DNA of 64,000 nucleotides from NCBI GenBank assembly GCA_946222885.1, contig CAMIAK010000002.1, positions 186,001 to 250,000 of the forward strand, in the 5' to 3' direction. This stretch comes from an uncultured Nesterenkonia sp. Lineage in GTDB: Bacteria > Actinomycetota > Actinomycetes > Actinomycetales > Micrococcaceae. The notes below the pieces were generated by a model. It saw nothing but the letters and a program-made list of their open reading frames with translations, was not told where the DNA came from and searched no databases. The position numbers and the translations under genes were made by a program. Shown here one piece after another: positions 14,635 to 23,411 of this stretch; position 1 is the first letter of the stretch, and every line of letters begins with the position of its first letter.

Positions 14635-17426
14635 AGCGGCTTCACCTTCTCCCCGGCGAGCACCTCGGCGGCCCAGGCGGCCAGCCGGGTGCGGTCGATC
14701 TTGGAATTGTGGCGGATGTCCGTGGGCAGCTCCTCCAGCACCAGGACCGCGGAGACCGGCACCTCCGAGGAGGCTTCCCGCACCCGGCGGGCGAACTCCG
14801 GCCGGGCCAGCGGCGAGCGTCCGGTGCGCAGGGGCTTGGCCCCGCCCTCGGGCTCGGCGATGACCACCACCGCCTGGGTGCCGGCAGGTCCCACCCCGAC
14901 GGCGGCGCATCGTGCGACGTCCCCGAGGGCGTCCACCGGGGTCTCCACCGCACCCGGGCCGATGGGGCCCTGCGGCGTGGTGATCACATGCTGGAGGCGG
15001 CCCTGGATCCACAGCCGGCCCTCGGCGTCGAAGTGGCCGACGTCGTTGGTGCGGTGCCAGATCAAGCCGTCATGGGCGTCGCGGCGGCTCTGCCGGTCGG
15101 TGTGCCAGAGCCGGTCGTAGCGCTCCTTCAGATGCGCGGCCGAGACCACGACCTCGCTGAGCGTCCCTGGGGCGTCGGCAGGGTCCACTAGCTGCTCGGA
15201 GGGGCGGCCCTCAGCGTCCAGCGGGGCCAGAGCGAACCGTACCCCGTCCACCGGGTGCCCCACGCAGACGCCCGGCTGGCCGGATCCTGCCGGGCCGGAG
15301 GCCATCGCCTCATGGACTTCCTCACGGGAGATGTCGGCCTGCAACAGGCCCTCGGTCATGCCGTAGGGGGTGTGGATCTCGGCGTTCGGGAACAGCTCCT
15401 GGACCTGGTCGAGCAGCACCGGGTGCACCGGGGCCCCGGCAGAGAGCACCAGGTAGATGCCGCCCAGGGCATCACGCTGCTCCGCGGTGAGCTCATCGGC
15501 GGTCGCCACCACATTGCGCAGTGCTGCGGGGGAGCCGAAGAACATGGTCGCCTCCCCGGCCTGGGCGGCCTCCGCGACGGCCACAGCGGTGAGCGTGGCC
15601 GGTTTGGTGACTGACATGTCCGGGGTCACGGAGGTGACCCCGATGGCCGGGCCGAGCAGGGCGAAGGGCGCGAAGCCTGCGATCAGCGAGGAGCCCGGCT
15701 TCACGGCGAACTGCTGGCGCAGCAGTGCGACCAGCGCACCCAGCCGGCCGTGGGTGTAGAGCACGCCCTTGGCGGGTCCGGTGGAGCCGGAGGTGAAGAG
15801 CACCGCGGCGGGGGCCTCGGGAGCGGGATAGGGGACGGCGTCGGGGCGGCGGCCGCTGTGGCTGCGCAGCAGACGCTCCACCGAGGCCACGGTGCCCAGC
15901 AGCTTCGCCTGGCGGGCGGACAGCACGTCTACGCTGATCCGCTGCCCGGGCCAGTTCAGCGTCCGTGCGACGGTCAGTCCCGGCTTGGCCCCGATGACCC
16001 ACTGCGGGCGGGCCGCGCGGACCGCCCGGGTCATCCCCTTCAGGCCCAGGCCCTGGTCGGCCACGACGGCGACTGCGCCGATCCGCAGGCAGGCGTAGAG
16101 GATCACGGTCAGATCGTTGCCCGGCTGGACCAGCAGGGAGACCCGGTCGCCTGTCTGCACGCCGAGCTCGCTGAGCCCGATGGCCAGTGCGTCCACCTGC
16201 TCCGCCAGCTGGTCCCAGGAGAAGGCGCGGTCCTCGCCGGCGGGGACGGTCATGTCCACGACGGCGGGGCTGGCCTTGCGCCAGGTCATAGTCAGGTGCT
16301 CCAGCTGGTCGTGCAGCCGGGACACCTCCCCGGCGGGCGCGGGGGAGCGCAGACGCTCCCGGGCGGCGGCGTCGGACTCTCCGGCGGGGAACCGGTCGGC
16401 CAGCCAGGTGAACAGGGCCTCGGCGATGGGGCGGTCCTCCGCCACCAGGTGGCCGGCCCCCTCGAAGCGGTGCACATCGGCATGGGGCAGCCGCTCCAGC
16501 AGGTCAGCCAGATAGCGGTCCTGGAAGACCGGGTCCTTCGGCCCCCAGAGGAGCAGGGTGGGCTTGTCCCACCGGCGCAGTCCGGCGGAGGTCTCCTCCA
16601 GCACCGTGCGGGAGGCGTGTTCGGCCAGGGCGGGGATGTCGGCGACGAAGCCGCCGATGCCGCCGCGCCCCGAGCGGGAGGTGTAGGGGGCCCGGTAAGC
16701 CTGCTTCACGGCGGCGTCGAGGCCCCCTTCGGCCAGTCCGAGGGTCACCTTGAGGAAGCCTTCGGTCTCCACGGTGGAGGCCGGCAGCACGGCCGGCGCC
16801 ATCGCGGCGCGCAGCGCGGCGGGGACAGGCTCGCCGGAGGGGTGGTCGACCGCGGTGTTGAGGCTGACTGCGGCGTCGACGTCCTCCGCGTGCCGGACGG
16901 CCCAGCCCAGGCTGATGATGCCGCCCCAGTCATGGCCCAGGGTGACCAGGGGGACGGTGGTGTCCACGTCCAGGGCGTCCATCAGCCCGTCCAGGTCGCT
17001 CAGCCGCTGCTCCAGCCGCCGGTAGGAGGAGGCATCCGCCGCGGGGGCCTCCGGGTGCTCCAGACGGTCAGAGAAACCCATGTCCAGCTGATCGGGGGCG
17101 ATCACCCGCCAGGCGCTGCCGTCCGCGGCCTGATCGAGGGAGGCGGCGATCACGCCCCGCCACAGATAGGACCAGGTGGGATTGCCGTGGACGGCCAGGA
17201 TGGTGCCGGTGGGGGTGATGCCCCGCTCAGCCAGCACCGGACCGGTGTCCAGCACATGGAAGGTGTGGGTGACGGCAGGGCCCGTCTTCGCTGTGACCAG
17301 CCGGGACCAGGATGGGTCCAGGCCGGGGAAGGCTCCCTCTGAGGAGCCGCGGTGGGCGGGAAGATGGTCGGTGGGAAGACGCGCTCCCGCCGCCGGAATC
17401 GGACGCCAAGCTCTGAACTTCGCCAT
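14631..17426 (-). CDS. oleBC: OleBC fusion: beta-lactone decarboxylase and beta-lactone synthetase
   Basis: A 931-residue fusion. Residues 1 to about 350 are an alpha/beta hydrolase of the haloalkane dehalogenase type (HGNPTWSYLW oxyanion region, nucleophile Asp in LGHDWGG at about residue 166, EGAGHLVAED carrying the catalytic His), matching OleB. Residues about 370-930 are an acyl-adenylate-forming enzyme (LFTSGSTGPAKGV, TPYGMTEGLL, HRTNDVGHFDAEGRLW), matching OleC. OleC closes the beta-hydroxy acid to a beta-lactone and OleB removes CO2 to give the alkene. Separate genes are common elsewhere; the fusion is known in Micrococcus. I prefer ATG 17426, with GAGGGG upstream; ATG 17444 is possible. 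The start is 43 bp after oleA, and the stop overlaps oleD by 4 bp. Confidence 0.92.
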   Translation of the reverse strand: MAKFRAWRPIPAAGARLPTDHLPAHRGSSEGAFPGLDPSWSRLVTAKTGPAVTHTFHVLDTGPVLAERGITPTGTILAVHGNPTWSYLWRGVIAASLDQAADGSAWRVIAPDQLDMGFSDRLEHPEAPAADASSYRRLEQRLSDLDGLMDALDVDTTVPLVTLGHDWGGIISLGWAVRHAEDVDAAVSLNTAVDHPSGEPVPAALRAAMAPAVLPASTVETEGFLKVTLGLAEGGLDAAVKQAYRAPYTSRSGRGGIGGFVADIPALAEHASRTVLEETSAGLRRWDKPTLLLWGPKDPVFQDRYLADLLERLPHADVHRFEGAGHLVAEDRPIAEALFTWLADRFPAGESDAAARERLRSPAPAGEVSRLHDQLEHLTMTWRKASPAVVDMTVPAGEDRAFSWDQLAEQVDALAIGLSELGVQTGDRVSLLVQPGNDLTVILYACLRIGAVAVVADQGLGLKGMTRAVRAARPQWVIGAKPGLTVARTLNWPGQRISVDVLSARQAKLLGTVASVERLLRSHSGRRPDAVPYPAPEAPAAVLFTSGSTGPAKGVLYTHGRLGALVALLRQQFAVKPGSSLIAGFAPFALLGPAIGVTSVTPDMSVTKPATLTAVAVAEAAQAGEATMFFGSPAALRNVVATADELTAEQRDALGGIYLVLSAGAPVHPVLLDQVQELFPNAEIHTPYGMTEGLLQADISREEVHEAMASGPAGSGQPGVCVGHPVDGVRFALAPLDAEGRPSEQLVDPADAPGTLSEVVVSAAHLKERYDRLWHTDRQSRRDAHDGLIWHRTNDVGHFDAEGRLWIQGRLQHVITTPQGPIGPGAVETPVDALGDVARCAAVGVGPAGTQAVVVIAEPEGGAKPLRTGRSPLARPEFARRVREASSEVPVSAVLVLEELPTDIRHNSKIDRTRLAAWAAEVLAGEKVKPL

Positions 17427-17469
17427 GGGCGCTGCACCCCTCATTCTGCCTGCTGCTGTACCTGCCGGT

Positions 17470-18498
17470 TCACCACTCGAGTTCGACCATCGCGGTGTTC
17501 AGACCCGACCCTACCCCCATGCAGAGCACGCGTGCACCGCGCTGGACCGACGCCGATTCGCGGGAGAGCGTGATCGGCAGCGAGGCTGGCCCCACGTTGC
17601 CCAGCTCCGGATAGGTCACCGGGACCCGCTTCCTGTCCAGCTTGGCCGCCTTGATGATGGAAGAGGTGTGCAGCTGGGAGACCTGATGGGTCACATAGGA
17701 GTCCATCTGCTGCCAGTCGAAGTGTTCCTTGGCGTCCTCCCAGGCGTCCATGACCAGCTCCAGGCCGCCGTCGAGCAGCCCGCGGGAGTCGGTGAACATG
17801 CCGCGGTGGTCGCCCACGCAGAGGCCGTGGTGCTGGGAGGCGGCGCGGGTCACGCCGCCGATGATGCGGTGACCCTCCGGGTGCCGGTCCGCGGGCCCGA
17901 TGACGGCGGCCGCAGCGCCGCAGCCCAGCGTCAGGGAGGCGAACTCGCTCATGAAGTCGTCCCGGGTCGCGGCCTGCTCCAGGGAGTTGATGCGCTCCAC
18001 GGTGGCGTCCTGCACCTTCCGGGCGTCCTCACCGTTGACGATCAGGACGTAGGAGGCCTGGCCGGCGTCGATCAGGGAGCTGGCCAAGGTCATCGCGTTG
18101 ACGAAGCCCAGGCAGGCGTTGGTGATGTCGAAGTTCATCGCCGAGCTCGGCAGGCCCAGCCGGTGGTGGATGCCCACGGCCACCGAGGGCTCCAGATGCT
18201 CGCGGGTCACCGAGGTGTTGATCATCACCGTGATGTCCTCGCGGGAGACCCCGGAGGCTTCGATGGCGCGCCGGCCGGCCTCGACCGCACCGGTGACCGC
18301 GCCGTCCGGGGTGTCCCAGTTGCGGCGGGCCTTCACCCCGGCCACGCGCTGAAGCAGCCCGGTGGGGAGCTTCAGGCGCTTCAGGGCGTCGGAGAGCCGT
18401 TTGTCCAGCTCCTTCGAGGTCAGGGCGACGGGAGCCTCGACCTCCGCCACGGAGAGGAGGGCGGCGTTCTGGTGATGGAAGGTGGTGTTTCCGGGCAC
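17470..18498 (-). CDS. oleA: OleA, thiolase-fold acyl-CoA head-to-head condensing enzyme
   Basis: A 342-residue thiolase-superfamily enzyme close in form to FabH. The catalytic residues are Cys129 in DITNACLGFVNAM, His271 in THQVSQLH and Asn301 in PELGNVGPAS. Glu103 in HLEPSVA fits the Glu that OleA contributes across the dimer and that FabH lacks. It joins two fatty acyl-CoAs head to head to make a 2-alkyl-3-keto acid, the first step to long-chain alkenes. The downstream oleBC and oleD genes settle OleA over FabH. The start is GTG 18498; a -10 box (minus strand TAGCAT) lies six bases before it, so the operon mRNA is probably leaderless. Confidence 0.93.
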   Translation of the reverse strand: MPGNTTFHHQNAALLSVAEVEAPVALTSKELDKRLSDALKRLKLPTGLLQRVAGVKARRNWDTPDGAVTGAVEAGRRAIEASGVSREDITVMINTSVTREHLEPSVAVGIHHRLGLPSSAMNFDITNACLGFVNAMTLASSLIDAGQASYVLIVNGEDARKVQDATVERINSLEQAATRDDFMSEFASLTLGCGAAAAVIGPADRHPEGHRIIGGVTRAASQHHGLCVGDHRGMFTDSRGLLDGGLELVMDAWEDAKEHFDWQQMDSYVTHQVSQLHTSSIIKAAKLDRKRVPVTYPELGNVGPASLPITLSRESASVQRGARVLCMGVGSGLNTAMVELEW

Positions 18499-18504
18499 CG
18501 GTCC

Positions 18505-18510
18505 ATGCTA
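18505..18510 (-). promoter_or_regulatory. -10 box (TAGCAT) of the ole operon, leaderless
   Basis: Minus-strand TAGCAT is followed by six bases and the GTG start of oleA. The space to the divergent DUF5998 gene is only 80 bp and must hold both promoters. Confidence 0.55.
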
Positions 18511-18565
18511 CTGGAAAGTCAGGGAGGCCAGGTGCCCGGGTCGGCCGCTCCTGGGTGGGTCTGGA

Positions 18566-18571
18566 TACGAT
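18566..18571 (+). promoter_or_regulatory. -10 box (TACGAT) of the DUF5998 gene, leaderless
   Basis: TACGAT is followed by seven bases and ATG 18579. There is no Shine-Dalgarno in the short interval. Confidence 0.5.
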
Positions 18572-18578
18572 GGTGCCT

Positions 18579-19178
18579 ATGACTCTCTCCATGCGCGAGG
18601 CCATCGAGCGGGGCGGCTTCTATCCCGCGCTGGTCCACCACACGGTGACCGAGGCGCTCGACGGCCGCGAAGCCAGCCATCAGATCGTGCACGTGGCCAC
18701 CCATTTCGACATGGAGGAGGTCCACCGTCACATCACGGTGCTGGCCCTGGCGGACGACGTGGTCGTCGTCGCCCATCTGGACGATCATGACCTGGAGGCC
18801 GATGACGGCTTCGGCCACGACGCCCCGCGGGCCGGCGGGGACACTGTGGCGCGGATCTCCACCGAGGTCGTGCCGGTCAGCCGCATCCGCTCGCTCATCC
18901 TCTCCGAGGTGCACCGCCAGCCTGACCGCTTCAGCCCGGAGCGCGGCTTGGCCGAGGTGACGCTGAACATGAACTGGACCGGCGGCGCCCGCTTCGAGAC
19001 GGTCCCCGCCGAATGCGCGGACCCCGACTGCATGGCAGACCACGGGGACAACGGCACCTGGGTCCCGGAGGACATCGTGCTGCGCATCGCGGCCACCGCC
19101 GAGGGCGACACCGCCGTGGACGAGGCCCGCAGCTTCGTCCGGGCGCTGCGCCGGGCCTGCGTCCGCTACGCCCGCTGA
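18579..19178 (+). CDS. DUF5998 family protein
   Basis: A 199-residue soluble protein of unknown function, conserved in actinobacteria directly before a phosphodiesterase gene as here. It begins MTLSMREAIERGGFYPALVHHTVTEAL, then VHVATHFDMEEVHRHITVLALADD, and ends with an alpha-helical FVRALRRACVRYAR. An acidic Cys pair in ECADPDCMADHGDNGTW could bind a metal. ATG 18579 was chosen over upstream GTG/ATG codons because the -10 box TACGAT ends seven bases before it. The downstream gene starts 12 bp after the stop, so the two are probably one operon. Confidence 0.82.
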   Translation: MTLSMREAIERGGFYPALVHHTVTEALDGREASHQIVHVATHFDMEEVHRHITVLALADDVVVVAHLDDHDLEADDGFGHDAPRAGGDTVARISTEVVPVSRIRSLILSEVHRQPDRFSPERGLAEVTLNMNWTGGARFETVPAECADPDCMADHGDNGTWVPEDIVLRIAATAEGDTAVDEARSFVRALRRACVRYAR

Positions 19179-19190
19179 GTCCGTCTGACC

Positions 19191-20450
19191 ATGAGCCGTC
19201 CGCTGCCTGCCGCTCCCGACTACGCGAGCGCCCACCTGCGTCATGTCCTGCCCTCGGCCTGCTCGGCTCTGGGGCTGGACGGCTCCGATCCTGGGCGGAC
19301 GGGCGCTGCGCCGGGGGGCTTCGGGAACCGGCTGGGCCTGCCGGAGGCGAGCATCGCCGTGGTGCTCATGGTCGACGGCCTGGGCGATGAGCAGCTGGCG
19401 CGCCACACCGGCCACGCCCGCTTCCTGGCCTCGCGCTGGAGGAAGCCTTCCACCGGCAGGACGCTCGACGCCGGCGTCCCCTCCACGACGGCGGCTTCGC
19501 TGGCCTCTCTCGGAACCGGGCTGGTCCCGGGGGAGCACGGCCTGACGGGCTACAACGTCTATGCCCCGGAGCTGGGCCGGGTGGTCAACATGCTGGGCGG
19601 CTGGGACCCAGAGGTGGAGCCCCGCAGCTGGCAGCCTCACGAACCGCTGCTGAGCCGGGCGGAGAGGGCCGGGGCAGAGGTGGTCACCGTCTCCAGGCCG
19701 CAGTTCGAGGACTCCAAGCTGACCGAGGCCGCCCTCTCCGGGGGCGGCTTCCTCGGCGCCAAGCGCATGGACGCCCGCTTCCGGCTGGCGGAGGACTGGA
19801 TCGCCGGGCGTCGTCCCCGGAAGGGTCAGGTCCGCCGCGGCGCCCCCACCCCGCTGCTGGTCTACCTCTATGTGGACGAGTTGGACAAGACCGGGCATAA
19901 GCACGGAGTGGACTCGGCGGAGTGGATCCGGATGTTGGAGATGCTCGACGCGGAGGCGGAGAGGTTCTGCACCGGGCTCCGGACGCTCTACGGCGATCAG
20001 GCGTTGGTGCTGCTGACGGCAGACCACGGGATGGTGGACGTCGCTGCGGAGGACCGCCTCGACCTCTCGGCGCTGGATGGCCTCCAGAAGGAACGGCTGC
20101 TCGGCGGGGTGAGGCACTTCGCCGGGGAGCCGCGCTTCCTCCATCTGCACGCAGAGGAGGGCCGGGCGGAGGACACCCGCTCAGCCTGGCAGGAGACCTA
20201 CGGGGAGCTGGCCTGGGTGCTGACCAGGCAGGAGGCCCTCGGCGCCGGCTGGTTCGGGCCGGTGGCGGAGCGGGTGCTGCCGCGCATCGGCGATGTCCTG
20301 GTGGCCGTCCATGGCCCGGTGGCCTTCTTCCATACGGAGCAGAGCGGGCCGGGGCCGCTGGCGATGGTCGGCCAGCACGGTTCGCTCACCGACGCCGAAC
20401 GGAAGATCCCGCTGCTCTCGCTCAGCGGGCAGGAGATCGGCGGGGCCTGA
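19191..20450 (+). CDS. alkaline phosphatase superfamily phosphodiesterase/nucleotide pyrophosphatase-like protein
   Basis: A 419-residue member of the type I phosphodiesterase/nucleotide pyrophosphatase family. Metal and nucleophile residues are visible: Asp in VVLMVDGLGD, the nucleophile Thr in GVPSTTAASLASLGTGLVPG, Asp/His in YLYVDELDKTGHKHG, DH in LLTADHGMVDV, and His in GQHGSLTDAE. There is no signal peptide, so it is probably cytoplasmic. It follows the DUF5998 gene by 12 bp. The phosphodiester substrate is not predictable from sequence. Confidence 0.88.
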   Translation: MSRPLPAAPDYASAHLRHVLPSACSALGLDGSDPGRTGAAPGGFGNRLGLPEASIAVVLMVDGLGDEQLARHTGHARFLASRWRKPSTGRTLDAGVPSTTAASLASLGTGLVPGEHGLTGYNVYAPELGRVVNMLGGWDPEVEPRSWQPHEPLLSRAERAGAEVVTVSRPQFEDSKLTEAALSGGGFLGAKRMDARFRLAEDWIAGRRPRKGQVRRGAPTPLLVYLYVDELDKTGHKHGVDSAEWIRMLEMLDAEAERFCTGLRTLYGDQALVLLTADHGMVDVAAEDRLDLSALDGLQKERLLGGVRHFAGEPRFLHLHAEEGRAEDTRSAWQETYGELAWVLTRQEALGAGWFGPVAERVLPRIGDVLVAVHGPVAFFHTEQSGPGPLAMVGQHGSLTDAERKIPLLSLSGQEIGGA

Positions 20451-20471
20451 CCCGCTGCCGCTGTTGAGGGC

Positions 20472-21761
20472 TCAGTCCTTGCCGCCGAAGAGGATGTCAT
20501 CCCACTTCGGCATGGAGGGGCGCCGGGAGGAGGAGCGCTTGCGGTGCCGCGGCTCCGGGGCGTCCTCGGAGCGGCCGGAGTCGCCCTGTTCCGTGCTGCG
20601 TGACCGGGCCTCGGCGGCGTCCTCGTTCTCCTCGGCACTGTCCTCATAGGAGAAGCCCCAGGCATCGGTGCCCGTGGGTTCCTCCTCAGGCTCCTGCTGA
20701 GCAGGCAGGCCGCTGTGCTCCAGGCCGGGGATCGGGCCGGTCAGCTGCTCTGCGTCATCCTCGGGTTCCCCTGCCTCCACGGCGCGCAGCTTCGGCTCGG
20801 GAGCAGGCCCCGCCGTCTCATCGCGGGTCAGCATGAGGGCGAGCTTCTCATCCGACTCCTCATCCGTCCCGAGACGCTGGCCGCGGCGGGCGCGCAGGAT
20901 GTCCAGCAGATCCTCATGCTCCCCGCCCTCGGCGGGAGTCTCGCCCTGGACGGGCTCGGCGGGGGTCTGCGGAGTCTCCGCCGTCCGGCTGGCCCTCTCG
21001 GCCCGGCCGCCGCCGGCACCCCGGGGAGTTCGGCTCCGCCCGCGGGCAGGAGCCGGCGCGTCCTCGGCGTCCACGTCGAAGGGTGCGTCCACCGGGGCCA
21101 GATGGCGGGAGCTGCGACGGCGTCCGTTGCTGGGCGCCGGCAGGGAGCTCAGCGACTCGGCCCAACGGTTCGCGGCGGTCAGCTGGCGGGTCTCCGCCAC
21201 GAAGGTCCACTCAGCCGGCGGCTTCAGGCCGATGCCCGCGCCGTGGGTCTCGGAGGAGCCGACGTCGAACCAGCACTCCACCTGCCAGCGCCCGTCCTCG
21301 CGGCGCCAGGCGTCCCAGGAGACGCTGCGCAGCTCGACCTCCATGGCGCGCAGCCGCACTTTGACCATGGCTTCCAGGGTGGCGGGGGCGTCCCCGAAGG
21401 CCAGCCGGTGGTGCTCGGCGGTCGAGACCGCGGCGACCTCGGTGCTGCGGGCACGCTGGGCGATATAGGAGCGCTCCGCCTGGACCGGGCCCGCATAGCG
21501 CTGCACATGCGCGGCATCCAGCCCGGACTCCTCGACCACCTGGTCCACCGAGGCGCCGGCGCGCAGCCGTGCCTGGATCTCACGGGGGGAGAGGGGAGTG
21601 GGGGAGCCGCCGTCGGAGGAGCTGGGGCGTCCTGCCCGGCCGACTGCGGCACGGAGAGCGTCGTCCACAGGCAGCGAGAACTCGTTGCCGTCATCGTCAG
21701 AGAGGATCAGCTGGTTCTGATTCTCCTCGTCGCCGACGCCGACGATCCGCAGGTGCTGCAT
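20472..21761 (-). CDS. sepH: SepH septation protein (DUF3071)
   Basis: A 429-residue cell-division regulator that in Streptomyces and Mycobacterium binds FtsZ and promotes its assembly. The conserved N-terminal DUF3071 domain spans residues 1 to about 170 (MQHLRIVGVGDEENQNQLIL, the helix-turn-helix-like LSPREIQARLRAGASVDQV, then GRWQVECWFDVG). A long, acidic, disordered linker follows and ends in the conserved motif RRPSMPKWDDILFG. ATG 21761 has a strong GGAGGA Shine-Dalgarno; the upstream open frame was rejected. It is divergent from the DUF4193 gene, its usual neighbour. Confidence 0.95.
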   Translation of the reverse strand: MQHLRIVGVGDEENQNQLILSDDDGNEFSLPVDDALRAAVGRAGRPSSSDGGSPTPLSPREIQARLRAGASVDQVVEESGLDAAHVQRYAGPVQAERSYIAQRARSTEVAAVSTAEHHRLAFGDAPATLEAMVKVRLRAMEVELRSVSWDAWRREDGRWQVECWFDVGSSETHGAGIGLKPPAEWTFVAETRQLTAANRWAESLSSLPAPSNGRRRSSRHLAPVDAPFDVDAEDAPAPARGRSRTPRGAGGGRAERASRTAETPQTPAEPVQGETPAEGGEHEDLLDILRARRGQRLGTDEESDEKLALMLTRDETAGPAPEPKLRAVEAGEPEDDAEQLTGPIPGLEHSGLPAQQEPEEEPTGTDAWGFSYEDSAEENEDAAEARSRSTEQGDSGRSEDAPEPRHRKRSSSRRPSMPKWDDILFGGKD

Positions 21762-21943
21762 GAGAGGCTTCCTCCGAAAAGACTGTGGAGACCGCAACCG
21801 GGGGACGGGCGGGGCCCGTGATCCGGAGGTGCAGTCCCTCCTTCGCTTCTCGCCACTGTATCGCGGGGCGGTGGAGTTCGAGGGTGCATCCTTCGAGCTG
21901 GACCCGAACGATTTTTGCTCACGGCTCAACAGCAGGTCACGAT

Positions 21944-21973
21944 TTGGCGGCAGCCCCCCGCGGGGGGCACAAT
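21944..21973 (+). promoter_or_regulatory. Possible DUF4193 promoter with a 16-bp GC palindrome in the spacer
   Basis: TTGGCG (21944-21949) and CACAAT (21968-21973) are 18 bp apart and could be -35 and -10 boxes. The spacer holds the perfect palindrome GCCCCCCGCGGGGGGC (21953-21968), which could be a regulator site. The rest of the 260-bp space between sepH and this gene shows nothing else I can name. Confidence 0.4.
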
Positions 21974-22021
21974 CTGTGCGACCGAATAGGCCGTACGGAC
22001 TCGAAGTGTGGAGCGACTCTC

Positions 22022-22321
22022 ATGGCAACTGATTACGATGCACCGCGTAAGAACGACGACGAAGTCAATGAGGACTCGATCGAAGAGCTGAAGAACCGCT
22101 CGAACAACCGCCAGTCCGCGGTCGTCGACGAGGATGAGGCGGAGGCGGCCGAAGGCTTCGAGCTGCCCGGCGCCGACCTCTCCGACGAGGAGCTCCAGGT
22201 GCGGGTCCTGCCCGCCCAGTCCGACGAGTTCACCTGTGGCGAGTGCTTCCTGGTCCGCCACCGCTCCCAGGTCTCCCGTGAGCAGAACGGCGTCATCATC
22301 TGTAAGGACTGCGACGCCTGA
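22022..22321 (+). CDS. DUF4193 family protein (zinc-ribbon-like)
   Basis: A 99-residue acidic protein conserved across actinobacteria, function unknown. It starts MATDYDAPRKNDDE, has an acidic middle, and ends with two Cys pairs, CGECF and CKDCDA, typical of a small zinc ribbon. GGAG lies just upstream of ATG 22022; the frame upstream is open but shows no conservation signal. Its position between sepH and DUF3093-dut is the standard actinobacterial order. A possible hairpin terminator follows at 22345-22389. Confidence 0.93.
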   Translation: MATDYDAPRKNDDEVNEDSIEELKNRSNNRQSAVVDEDEAEAAEGFELPGADLSDEELQVRVLPAQSDEFTCGECFLVRHRSQVSREQNGVIICKDCDA

Positions 22322-22344
22322 GCGTCCTGCTTCAGCTCGTGTGG

Positions 22345-22389
22345 AGAGGGCGTCGGCCCCCGGTTCAGCCGGTGGTGCTGACGCCCTCT
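22345..22389. terminator. Possible bidirectional hairpin between convergent DUF4193 and DUF3093 genes
   Basis: AGAGGGCGTC (22345-22354) and GACGCCCTCT (22380-22389) are perfect 10-bp inverse arms around 25 bp that can pair further. The right arm lies inside the DUF3093 3' end. There is no T-run. Confidence 0.4.
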
Positions 22390-22874
22390 TCGCGTACCTG
22401 CTCCGAGGACCCCAGGGCCTTCAGCAGCGCATCCGGGTTCCGGGTGGAGAAGAGCCAGTAGGGGGTGGCGTCGTTCTCATCGGTGATCTCAGCGGTGACC
22501 ACCGGGTCGATCCAGCCGCGGATGCACTGGTAGGAGCGGGCGTCGAAGCCCGGGCCGAGCTGCTCGCGGGCGGCCTGGCCACGGTGGGCCACGATCCGGC
22601 CCAGGTGCTCGATCTCGATCTGGGCGCGCCCCACGCGCAGCCAGCCGTCCTCGACCTCCACCCGCGGCGTGGTGATGATCAGGGCGAAGAGCAGCAGGGC
22701 GATGCCGATGGCCATGGTCAGGAAGCCGAAGGCCATATCGATGGGGAAGAAGATCAGCGAGACAGAGGCTCCGATGATCACCGCTGCGGTCCACATCCAC
22801 CAGGAGGGCCACAGCTTCTCGGCGTAGTGCACGCCGTCATCGTGCTGAGTGCGGCCGTCGTACTGAGTCGTCAT
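22365..22874 (-). CDS. DUF3093 family membrane protein
   Basis: A 169-residue protein with two adjacent transmembrane helices (about residues 25-47 and 50-70) and a cytoplasmic C-terminal domain starting TTPRVEVEDGWLRVGRAQIE, the DUF3093 signature. Function is unknown. It is conserved in actinobacteria beside dut. It is divergent from dut with 32 bp between the start codons. Confidence 0.9.
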   Translation of the reverse strand: MTTQYDGRTQHDDGVHYAEKLWPSWWMWTAAVIIGASVSLIFFPIDMAFGFLTMAIGIALLLFALIITTPRVEVEDGWLRVGRAQIEIEHLGRIVAHRGQAAREQLGPGFDARSYQCIRGWIDPVVTAEITDENDATPYWLFSTRNPDALLKALGSSEQVREEGVSTTG

Positions 22875-22893
22875 ATCTCTATCGTCGCATGAG

Positions 22894-22899
22894 TAGACT
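22894..22899 (+). promoter_or_regulatory. -10 box (TAGACT) of dut, leaderless
   Basis: TAGACT is followed by seven bases and ATG 22907, which supports that start over ATG 22889. The latter would place the -10 box inside the coding sequence. Confidence 0.5.
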
Positions 22900-22906
22900 C
22901 ATCGGT

Positions 22907-23392
22907 ATGAGTCCGCAGACCTCCCACGAGATCTCCGCCGCAGAGACCATCAGCGTTCCCGTCCGCCAGCTGGACCCCGAGCTTCCGCTGCCCTTCTACG
23001 CCCACCCCGGCGACGCCGGCGCAGACCTGCTCAGCGCCGAGGACTTCACCCTGGAGCCGGGGGAGCGCCGGCTGGTGCCCACCGGCATCGCCCTGGCCCT
23101 GCCCGAGGGATGGGTGGGGCTGGTCCATCCGCGCAGCGGCCTGGCCGTCAGGCACGGCATCACCCTGGTCAACACCCCCGGCACCATCGACGCCGGTTAT
23201 CGTGGTGAGGTGAAGGTGTGCCTGCTGAACACGGACCGCGCCGAGTCCGTGCGCTTCAGCCGGGGCGACCGGATCGCTCAGCTGGTGCTCCAGCGCGTCG
23301 GCCGGGCGGAGTTCCTCCCCGTTGCGGACCTGGAGGACAGCGCCCGCGGGGCCGGCGGATTCGGATCGACCGGGCTCGGCTCGCAACAGTAA
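22907..23392 (+). CDS. dut: dUTP diphosphatase
   Basis: A 161-residue trimeric dUTPase that hydrolyses dUTP to dUMP and pyrophosphate, keeping uracil out of DNA. All five family motifs are visible: HPGDAGADL, PTGIALALP, HPRSGLAVRHGI, NTPGTIDAGYRGEVKV with the catalytic Asp, and the C-terminal GAGGFGSTG arm. The N-terminal start MSPQTS is preferred on the evidence of the -10 box. The DUF3710 gene follows 19 bp downstream, and the order dut-DUF3710-DUF3159 is typical of actinobacteria. Confidence 0.95.
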   Translation: MSPQTSHEISAAETISVPVRQLDPELPLPFYAHPGDAGADLLSAEDFTLEPGERRLVPTGIALALPEGWVGLVHPRSGLAVRHGITLVNTPGTIDAGYRGEVKVCLLNTDRAESVRFSRGDRIAQLVLQRVGRAEFLPVADLEDSARGAGGFGSTGLGSQQ

Positions 23393-23411
23393 GGAATTGA
23401 GGTCATTCGCC

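Noticed and set aside
17470..18498. FabH (ketoacyl-ACP synthase III) assignment for the thiolase-fold gene
   Set aside because: The conserved Glu103 and the coupled oleBC and oleD genes point to OleA.
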